DNA from: Pseudomonadota bacterium
GTDB lineage: Bacteria; Desulfobacterota; SM23-61
Length of the DNA: 64,000 nucleotides
Assembly: GCA_018819135.1 (NCBI GenBank)
Contig: JAHJQK010000132.1
Location: 1-64,000, forward strand
Reading direction: 5' to 3'
Both the position numbers and the translations under genes were made by a program. The notes below the pieces were generated by a model. It made no database searches, had not been told where the DNA came from, and was given only the letters and a program-made list of their open reading frames with translations. This document shows positions 1-5,564 of this stretch, one piece after another (position 1 is the first letter of the stretch; every line of letters starts with the position of its first letter).

Positions 1-2
1 GC

Positions 3-110
3 AGCTTAAAGGGATGCTTCGAAACTCGGTTCGGAAGCTGCGAAGATCCCAAAATTTACTCTGGTCATGCATTTATGCCTCAGACTTACCTTGGACTCGG
101 AACTAGATAG
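3..110 (+). other. Possible 3' end of an upstream gene
   Basis: The third forward frame is open from the window edge to a TAG at 108-110 and would end in ...MPQTYLGLGTR. A second frame is open to 106, so openness alone proves little. Given the CRISPR genes downstream, the tail of a type III cas gene is possible, but I do not recognise a family. The 175 bases between this stop and the CARF gene show no other gene. Confidence 0.15.
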
Positions 111-285
111 ATCGTTCCATTACTTATGCGAAATTCAATAAGTAGGAAACTCACGCTAGGGAACGCGAGAAACCAGCGATTGACAGGGTGACAGCAGACC
201 TTGAACTCCAAAAGCTTTGATGGTTTTTTCCATATGACTGCAAACAATAGTGGGATTAGCTTAGCATAACGCGAAAGGGGCCTGA

Positions 286-1008
286 ATGAGCACCATCAAA
301 AGAATCCAATACTTTTTTGGGGTAACACTGTTAAACTTCGTTCTTTTTGGAATCGTGCCTAACCTAATCTCAGATCATTTCAGACAGAACCTCCCTATAG
401 GTGTGGTTTTCGTCGCTGTAATGGCGGTCTCGTATTTTATCCTGAGGTTGGTAATCAATTACTTTGAAAACCGATCCAGGGTTCAACTCACTCTGGTGCA
501 AAAGGAAAATCCTTCTCCTCGAAGAGGTTTGATCGTTTTAATGAGCCCAGGCCCTCGCACCACAGCGGCAGAAAACGCCGTAAAAGCGCATCTTTCCAAT
601 CTCGAGCATTGCTGGGTCATTCACGGCCCAGACCGACCTGGGCAGAAGCCGACTTCGAGGGAGAACGCTGAAGTCCTTGCGCAGAAAATTAAGAGCATAA
701 AGAATCCTGTCGCTTTTTATTTCAAGGGGCTAGCGGACGAAGACAACCCGCAAGAAATCTATTACCTCGTTCGGTCGGTTTATGAAGAAGCAAAGGCTTT
801 TAACCTCTCGGAGGAAGATGTAATTGCTGATTATACGGGGGGAACTAAGTCGATGACTGCCGGAATGGTTCTCGCCTGCAGCGTATCGGAACAGCGCGAT
901 GCGGAATACATGAAACCCGTTAAGACAACTCCTTCTGGAGTGGCCGAGCCCGGAACAGAGGCTGTCCCTGTCTTGGTGGATCTAAAATTCGGGAGCCAAG
1001 TTCAGTGA
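286..1008 (+). CDS. Membrane-anchored CARF-domain protein (Cam1-like)
   Basis: A 240-aa protein with two predicted transmembrane helices (about residues 7-28 and 36-59), a short basic linker and a C-terminal CARF domain (about 80-205). The CARF hallmark DYTGGTKSM is at 182-190, the loop that contacts cyclic oligoadenylate in this superfamily. No nuclease or other effector domain follows, so output is probably exerted at the membrane, as established for the one-helix CARF protein Cam1; that parallel is inference, and two helices differ from Cam1. The stop overlaps the start of the next gene (GTGA), implying coupled translation with the Csx3-like protein. A purine-rich GAAAGGGG precedes the ATG. 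No Cas10 is visible; it would have to lie upstream of the window or elsewhere. Confidence 0.82.
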   Translation: MSTIKRIQYFFGVTLLNFVLFGIVPNLISDHFRQNLPIGVVFVAVMAVSYFILRLVINYFENRSRVQLTLVQKENPSPRRGLIVLMSPGPRTTAAENAVKAHLSNLEHCWVIHGPDRPGQKPTSRENAEVLAQKIKSIKNPVAFYFKGLADEDNPQEIYYLVRSVYEEAKAFNLSEEDVIADYTGGTKSMTAGMVLACSVSEQRDAEYMKPVKTTPSGVAEPGTEAVPVLVDLKFGSQVQ

Positions 1009-1253
1009 ACGAGGAAAAATTGTTGGACCTTAAATTACTCTACGGCGAAACGGCGAAACTAGATGAGCTGCCGGGGTACATAGAAAAGTCCCAAGAGCTT
1101 GCTGGTGAGGGGAACGATGTTGTCTTAACTGGAAAAGCTCCAGTTTGGCTTTATCTTAAGGTCGCTCATGCTCTTCATGGCAGGGCAAGGAAGTTAATTT
1201 ATCGTTCACCGGTAACTGGGGATATTGTTATTTTCGACCACAACCCCTTCTGA
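1005..1253 (+). CDS. Csx3-like small protein (putative ring nuclease family)
   Basis: An 82-aa protein starting at GTG inside the CARF stop codon. The segment TGKAPVWLY (42-50) followed by VAHALHG (53-59) and YRSPVTGDIVIFDHNP (66-81) matches the core of Csx3 (GRGPIWL..., AH..., YDPRLG...V..SH). Characterised Csx3 (Crn3) proteins degrade cyclic tetra-adenylate and switch type III signalling off. Here the aspartate expected in the YDPRLG motif is Arg67, and the protein is shorter than typical Csx3 (about 110 aa), so catalysis may be altered or lost. Genetic coupling to a CARF effector fits a damping or antidote role. Family placement rests on motifs recalled from memory, so confidence is moderate. 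Confidence 0.68.
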   Translation: MNEEKLLDLKLLYGETAKLDELPGYIEKSQELAGEGNDVVLTGKAPVWLYLKVAHALHGRARKLIYRSPVTGDIVIFDHNPF

Positions 1254-1265
1254 GAAGATGGAAAC

Positions 1266-1298
1266 CTGAGAATCCGAACCTTGATGAATAAAGGATTG
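1266..1298 (+). repeat. Solitary CRISPR repeat, 3' end lost
   Basis: Thirty-three bases matching the CRISPR repeat of the downstream array from CTGAGAATCC through AAAGGATTG, with the final CGAC replaced by TTTG. It begins 13 bases after the csx3-like stop and about 550 bases before the array, with no second repeat or spacer nearby. It is followed by purine-rich GGTGAAGGGTGAAAGG-type sequence and then the S23 fragment. Probably a scar of a lost array or of recombination. Confidence 0.9.
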
Positions 1299-1354
1299 TT
1301 TGCCAGGAGGTGAAGGGTGAAAGGTGTAAGGTGTGAGGGGAAAAAGAGAGAAAG

Positions 1355-1471
1355 ATGAAAAGGGATAAAATAAAGAGTTTTGAGGAATTGGAGGTTTATC
1401 AAAAGTTATTTCAGCTTCACCTGGAAATAAACCAGGTATTATTGGAGTTTTTCACGGCTCGACCTTTATGA
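1355..1471 (+). pseudogene. N-terminal fragment of a four-helix-bundle (S23 family) gene
   Basis: An ATG-initiated 38-codon ORF reading MKRDKIKSFEELEVYQKLF..., the usual start of S23/four-helix-bundle proteins (compare SFRDLEVYQLA...). It stops at TGA 1469-1471, where a different reading frame, the cas2 remnant, takes over. The rest of the S23 gene (about 80 residues) is missing. An intact S23 gene is at 4731-5144. Confidence 0.72.
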
Positions 1472-1646
1472 GGTGGGCAGATTGGACGACATTCTGCTGG
1501 AGCAGATGAAAACCCGATTATCCAGGGAAGTTAATGAAGAAGACAGCGTTAGGATCTATGCGCTATGTGCGAAGTGCACAAAGGCAGCAATGGTGCTTGG
1601 AAGAGGAGAAATATCCAAAGAAAACGAGAATCCTTTTATATTATAA
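1470..1646 (+). pseudogene. cas2: 5'-truncated cas2
   Basis: The frame from 1470 to the TAA at 1644-1646 encodes 58 residues with the characteristic C-terminal half of Cas2: LDDILLEQMKTRLSREV, then NEEDSVRIYALCAKC and KAAMVLGRGEI. The N-terminal ferredoxin-like half, including the first beta strand with its conserved Asp, is absent and replaced upstream by an S23 fragment in another frame. There is no start codon in frame before Met13 of the fragment. Cas2 pairs with Cas1 for spacer integration, so this locus cannot acquire spacers with this copy. The leader and array follow directly, in the usual cas2-leader-array order. Confidence 0.85.
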
Positions 1647-1846
1647 GGCCTTAATCGAAGGAAGCAATCTCCTCCGAAAAAGGGGTAGGTTACAGGAAAT
1701 AGGCTAATCGCTTGACATTGCCCAATAATTTGTTCTTTGACAACTGAAAATGAATAGATTGGAGAACAGGGGAAAATGCGAAAAGAGGAGGGTTACAGAA
1801 AATACATCTGCAAATTGCTAAATTCTAATGGGAAAAAAGGAGCGCA
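1647..1846 (+). promoter_or_regulatory. CRISPR leader
   Basis: An AT-leaning, gene-free 200-bp stretch between the cas2 remnant and the first repeat. It contains two TTGACA/TTTGACAA boxes near 1713 and 1738 that could serve as -35 elements, with AT-rich sequence between. Its position next to cas2, and the degenerate repeat at the far end of the array, make this the leader and set transcription to the plus strand. The exact promoter is not resolved. Confidence 0.65.
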
Positions 1847-2763
1847 TTGAGAATCCGAACCTTGATGAATAAAGGATTGCGACTCTCTTGTTATTGCCTC
1901 GATTTGTTCTTTAATGAATTGAGAATCCGAACCTTGATGAATAAAGGATTGCGACATCATCTGTCAAGCGCCAGTAGATAACGCTTCCAATACTTGAGAA
2001 TCCGAACCTTGATGAATAAAGGATTGCGACCTCGTGGATTGTCCCCCTCCAAATTGTCCTGAAGATTGAGAATCCGAACCTTGATGAATAAAGGATTGCG
2101 ACAGATAAATCGAACTTGCCCGGGCCAGCCGCTGAGTTTGAGAATCCGAACCTTGATGAATAAAGGATTGCGACCTATTCCCCTCAAGGGTTCAATTCCA
2201 TCTAATTCAGTTTGAGAATCCGAACCTTGATGAATAAAGGATTGCGACTCTCTGATCTGTATATTCTTGGAGGGTTCTTATCAAGCTTGGAAATCACACC
2301 TTGATGAATAAAGGATTGCGACCAATAAGCTTTCATTTGCAGTAGATGAGAATTATTAACTTGGAAATCACACCTTGATGAATAAAGGATTGCGACGTTC
2401 CAAAGTACCCAAGGCCCCAGCTGAATAATTCTCTCTTGGAAATCACACCTTGATGAATAAAGGATTGCGACTGTCCTTTGCCGTCCTGGTAAGGGCGCCC
2501 ATCAGTTTGTGAGAATCCAAACCTTGATGAATAAAGGATTGCGACATCGTTTCAATGCATACCGGTTTTTTCCAAAAGTAGTCCTGAGAATCCAAACCTT
2601 GATGAATAAAGGATTGCGACCAAATCATGAACGTCCATAATGAATTAAATCCTATCATTGAGAATCCGAACCTTGATGAATAAAGGATTGCGACTATTAT
2701 CAGTCGGGCCGTTCGCATCAGAGTTAAAATCTGAGAATCCAAACCTTGATGAATAAAGGATTG
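1847..2763 (+). CRISPR. CRISPR array, 13 repeats and 12 spacers
   Basis: Repeats of 37 nt begin at 1847, 1919, 1994, 2066, 2138, 2212, 2286, 2360, 2435, 2509, 2584, 2658 and 2731; spacers are 35-38 nt and all different. Repeats 1-6 begin TTGAGAATCCGAACC; repeats 7-9 begin CTTGGAAATCACACC; repeats 10, 11 and 13 carry CCAAACC, and repeat 12 the original form. All share the core CCTTGATGAATAAAGGATTG (a CCTT/AAGG hairpin). The repeat ends ATTGCGAC, which on the plus strand would give a crRNA 5' tag resembling the canonical AUUGAAAC/G handle. Repeat 13 loses CGAC, as expected at the distal end. Together with the CARF and Csx3-like genes this suggests a type III system. Confidence 0.97.
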
Positions 2764-2867
2764 GTTAGGAACGATAAACGATGAACAAGGAACGATGAAC
2801 AAGCGGGGGAGGGGGGTTGTCTTTAAAGTTCATGGTTCAAAGTTCATTGTCCATCGTAATTGGCTGG
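2764..2867. repeat. 104-bp inverted-repeat insert between CRISPR repeat copies
   Basis: The left arm holds GAACGATAAACGATGAAC-type repeats (2767-2803). The right arm is a rough inverted copy (GTTCATGG...GTTCATTGTCCATCGT, 2829-2857). A G-rich centre lies between. The segment is bounded on both sides by the same 20-nt CRISPR repeat core plus GGTT. The same arms flank the S23 gene at 4.7-5.2 kb, so this may be an empty or deleted cassette, or an atypically long terminal spacer. Confidence 0.6.
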
Positions 2868-2887
2868 CCTTGATGAATAAAGGATTG
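2868..2887 (+). repeat. Partial CRISPR repeat
   Basis: Exactly the 20-nt core CCTTGATGAATAAAGGATTG, followed by GTTT instead of CGAC. It lies 104 bp beyond the last array repeat and could be counted as a degenerate fourteenth repeat. Confidence 0.9.
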
Positions 2888-2958
2888 GTTTGAAAAGAAA
2901 GGTGATAGGTGATGGGTAATAAGTGGATTCAGGGTCACCCATTAAAAAGATAAGGACC

Positions 2959-3051
2959 AAATCTTTATTCTTTACAATTGGTAAATTTCTTAGAGAAAAA
3001 TAACACCTTTCTCAAAATCGCGTAGAATGAGGCTCCGGGGTCGCATCTTCA
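2959..3051. repeat. Direct repeat A-B, left copy (upstream of ATPase gene)
   Basis: Block A (2959-3025) runs from AAATCTTTATTCTTTACAAT to CAAAATCGCGTAG and recurs at 4538-4604 with only a few mismatches. Block B (3032-3051), GCTCCGGGGTCGCATCTTCA, recurs exactly at 4464-4483. Both are in direct orientation but the order is A-B here and B-A after the ATPase gene. The rest of 2888-3265 shows no gene. Confidence 0.8.
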
Positions 3052-3265
3052 ACTGTCAATTTTCGATGAAATAATATAAACAAGTCTGGCGCAGATTTTC
3101 CGATTTTCATACCATCGCAAAAATAATTACCCATCACCTATTTGACCCATTCGGCGGCCCCAATCCATAGCCTCCAGGCGGGGGAGTCGAAGGGTTGATT
3201 TACCCGGTCCTATTTTGCTGTTTTTTTGCTTGAGTTTTTTAAAATAACGGTTTAAAATACTCAAA

Positions 3266-4429
3266 ATGAAATATATCCCCCGACAGATCGAATCAGAACT
3301 CCTGTTAGCTTCCAAACATTTTTCAGGGCTGATTCTCACAGGTCCCCGACGAGCAGGGAAAACCACCCTCCTCAAAAAGCTCTTTCCCAAAGCCCAGTAT
3401 TATTTGCTGGAGGATCCGGATATCATTGCACGCCTCCGGGCAGACCCCCGTTCCTTTATTGAGGAAATTCGCCCCCCTGCAATGCTGGATGAAATTCAGA
3501 ATGTTCCAGAAATCCTCAGCTATGTAAGAACTCAGATTGACCGATTCCCAAATAAGAAGGGCCAATGGTTGCTCACAGGCTCCCAGGAGTCTTCCCTCAT
3601 GAAAGGGGCCACTGAATCGATGGCAGGCCGAGCCGCCGTGTTTCATCTGTTGCCATTTTCTGTTTTGGAGGCCCCTAAGGTTTCTCTCTTAAACGGTGGA
3701 TTCCCAGAAGTCCTCGCTCATCCTTCGGTCTCTCAGACCTGGTTTCGGTCATACATCCAGACCTATTTGGAGAGAGATGTTCGAGCAATCAGCTCCATAC
3801 GAGATCTGGCAACATTTCGCCGTTTTTTATCACTTTTAGCGAGCCGCTGTGGGCAAATCCTGAATCGCACAGATTTAGCGGCTCCTCTCGGGGTGACTGT
3901 GCCAACGATTTCCGAATGGTTAAACATTCTTGAAATTACCTCTCAAATCATTCTCGTGCCCCCATTCTACGAAAATTTTGGCAAACGGCTTATCAAATCG
4001 CCAAAACTCTATTTTTATGATTCAGGTCTTGTTTGCCACTTGCTGGGAATCGAGTCTGAAATTATGTTGAACCGCTCCACGTTTCTGGGAGCTATTTTTG
4101 AAGGGTTCGTTGCATCAGAAATCATCAAACTACAAATGAATTCGGGCAGATCAAGACAACTCTATTATTTTCGAGATCAGCAGGGCCTTGAGGTAGATTT
4201 TTTGGTTCCCGCGGGAGACCGTAAACTCATCCTCCTTGAAGCCAAAGCCTCCCGGACCGTTTGGCCTGAGATAGCGGAGTCTCTCAGCCGTCTGTCAAAA
4301 GTGGTATCCAATTATGATGTCGATAGATTTCTTATCTATCGACCTTCGAAGGGAAAAGAGTCTATCTCGGCGCTTCGCCCTGGCACAAAGGCATTATCAT
4401 TAGAAAAGCTGTTATCTGTCCTTTCATAA
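3266..4429 (+). CDS. AAA-family ATPase with DUF4143 domain
   Basis: A 387-aa protein with an N-terminal AAA_14 ATPase domain: Walker A GPRRAGKTT (27-35) and Walker B AMLDEIQ (73-79). The DUF4143 region follows (about 170-270, with ERDVR, a winged-helix-like LNRTDLAAPLGV..., and LYFYDSGLVCHLLGI). A C-terminal nuclease-like fold motif GLEVDFLV...LLEAKAS is typical of this family, including the acidic and E-x-K residues of a PD-(D/E)XK core. Function is unknown; the family is common in mobile and defence neighbourhoods. The gene is flanked by direct repeats A and B and lies between two stray CRISPR repeats, suggesting a mobile or exchanged segment. Confidence 0.85.
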   Translation: MKYIPRQIESELLLASKHFSGLILTGPRRAGKTTLLKKLFPKAQYYLLEDPDIIARLRADPRSFIEEIRPPAMLDEIQNVPEILSYVRTQIDRFPNKKGQWLLTGSQESSLMKGATESMAGRAAVFHLLPFSVLEAPKVSLLNGGFPEVLAHPSVSQTWFRSYIQTYLERDVRAISSIRDLATFRRFLSLLASRCGQILNRTDLAAPLGVTVPTISEWLNILEITSQIILVPPFYENFGKRLIKSPKLYFYDSGLVCHLLGIESEIMLNRSTFLGAIFEGFVASEIIKLQMNSGRSRQLYYFRDQQGLEVDFLVPAGDRKLILLEAKASRTVWPEIAESLSRLSKVVSNYDVDRFLIYRPSKGKESISALRPGTKALSLEKLLSVLS

Positions 4430-4463
4430 AAGATTCATCATAAAGGAAGGGGTGAAGAAAAGA

Positions 4464-4604
4464 GCTCCGGGGTCGCATCTTCATATGTCATTAATTCGTT
4501 CTTGGTGATCTGGGTTTTGATGTCCTGGATGGGGCTCAAATTTTTATTCTTTACAATTGGCAAATTTCTTGGAGAAAAATAACACCTTTCTCAAAATCGC
4601 ATAG
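4464..4604. repeat. Direct repeat B-A, right copy (downstream of ATPase gene)
   Basis: Block B at 4464-4483 and block A at 4538-4604 repeat the sequences at 3032-3051 and 2959-3025. They are separated by 54 bp of unrelated sequence. With the left copy they bracket the ATPase gene. Confidence 0.8.
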
Positions 4605-4633
4605 CGCCTGCCTGCGGCAGACAGTTAGAATGG

Positions 4634-4658
4634 AAACCTTGATGAATAAAGGATTGCG
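4634..4658 (+). repeat. Solitary CRISPR repeat core upstream of S23 gene
   Basis: AAACCTTGATGAATAAAGGA continuing to TTGCG matches the 3' two-thirds of the array repeat. No other repeat is adjacent. It directly precedes the GAACGATGAAC-type repeats leading into the S23 gene, the third place in 4.7 kb where a stray CRISPR repeat meets S23-type sequence. Confidence 0.88.
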
Positions 4659-4660
4659 TG

Positions 4661-4750
4661 AAGAACGATAAACTATGAACAATGAACGATGAACAAGGAA
4701 CGATGAACGATGGGCAATGGACGATGAACTATGAACGATAAGCCAAGAAC
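4661..4750 (+). repeat. GAAC(A/G)ATGAAC short tandem repeats, left arm of S23 cassette
   Basis: About ten imperfect copies of a 7-10 nt unit (ATGAACAATGAACGATGAAC and relatives) run into the S23 start. An inverted, shorter version lies just after the S23 stop (5143-5181), so the gene sits between imperfect inverted repeats. Confidence 0.75.
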
Positions 4751-5144
4751 GATGAACAAAGGCGGTAGAAGATCATTATTTCGATTTAGGGAATGGCCGG
4801 TTTATCAGGCGGCCAAATCTTTTAGGAAAAAGATCAGGGAATTAACAAGGGGGTTACCAGATACGGAAAGGTTTCTTTTAAAGGATCAAGCTTCTCGGGC
4901 TGCAGATTCTATTTGTTTGAATATAGCGGAGGGCTCGAATAAGTTGTCGGACGTCGAGTTCAGCAGGTATTTGAACAACGCTGAGGCATCTTTGGAAGAG
5001 GTGGTTAGTTGTTTGGACTTACTATTGGACGATGGTCGTATTAAAAGGGATGTGTTTGAGGCATATATTAGGGAGGCTGAAGATTTAGGAGCGCAACTGA
5101 TTGCTTTTGGGAAAAAGGTGCGCCGTGAGGGGACCCGGCTTTAA
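4731..5144 (+). CDS. Four-helix-bundle protein (S23 / IVP family)
   Basis: A 137-aa protein with the S23 family pattern: FREWPVYQAAKSF (20-32), the central DQASRAADSICLNIAEGSN (52-70) and the helical C-terminal EVVSCLDLLLDDGRI. In spirochetes and other bacteria homologues are encoded in 23S rRNA intervening sequences; free-standing copies have no assigned biochemical role. The first residues MNDKPRTMNK are encoded by the GAACGATGAAC repeat, so translation may really begin at the second Met (4752). The gene lies between inverted repeats and next to a solitary CRISPR repeat. A second S23 fragment is at 1355. Confidence 0.82.
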   Translation: MNDKPRTMNKGGRRSLFRFREWPVYQAAKSFRKKIRELTRGLPDTERFLLKDQASRAADSICLNIAEGSNKLSDVEFSRYLNNAEASLEEVVSCLDLLLDDGRIKRDVFEAYIREAEDLGAQLIAFGKKVRREGTRL

Positions 5145-5181
5145 TGTTCATCGTTCATGGTCCATTGTTTATTGTTATCGG
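5143..5181 (-). repeat. Right arm of S23 cassette
   Basis: AATGTTCATCGTTCATGGTC and the bases after it, read on the minus strand, are an imperfect copy of the AACAATG/GAACGATGAAC repeats at 4661-4750. It starts at the S23 stop codon. Confidence 0.65.
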
Positions 5182-5187
5182 ATGGCG

Positions 5188-5445
5188 TCAGGGGCTCATT
5201 GCCTCCACTTCCCCTATGTCCCTGAAGTGCTTTTTATCAAAAGTATAGATGGTCTTCACATTCTTGTTTTTGGCAAACGCAATGATCCACGCATCAATAA
5301 AGTCAATATTTTTGCTTCCGTAGAGTTTCAAGGTCGCCGCAATAATTGATTTGTCCTGGATTTCAGCACCTGGGGTGTTCAAGATGGCTTCAATTAAATT
5401 GATAATTTCTTCTGGGGTCATCCTGTAAAAGCTACCAACACCCAC
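5188..5445 (-). pseudogene. PIN-domain (VapC-like) toxin, N-terminally truncated
   Basis: 85 codons containing the C-terminal half of a PIN domain: IDFIDAWIIAFAKNKNV (46-62) with the conserved acidic D..DA, then TIYTFDKKHFRDIG. Complete VapC proteins are about 130 aa and begin with a beta strand carrying the first catalytic Asp; that part is missing. No antitoxin gene is recognisable upstream on the minus strand. Probably a dead remnant, though the short ORF has its own Met. Confidence 0.7.
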
Positions 5446-5564
5446 CCAAGCTCCTCCCCCGCGGTTGATTTGATAAATTATAAATGTTATGATTGTTTCT
5501 GTCGGGTTAAGGTTGTTCCACCCGCCTTATTCCTCGCTCGGGAAAAGGCTAGAAATGAGCAGGC

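Noticed and set aside
1847-2763. Minus-strand transcription of the CRISPR array (repeat reading GTCGCAATCC...)
   Set aside because: The cas2 side, the leader position, the degenerate distal repeat and the ATTGCGAC tag all favour the plus strand.
1957-2802. Minus-strand ORFs running through the CRISPR array, with repeated NPLFIKVRIL
   Set aside because: They are translations of the repeats themselves; no start signals and no function beyond the array.
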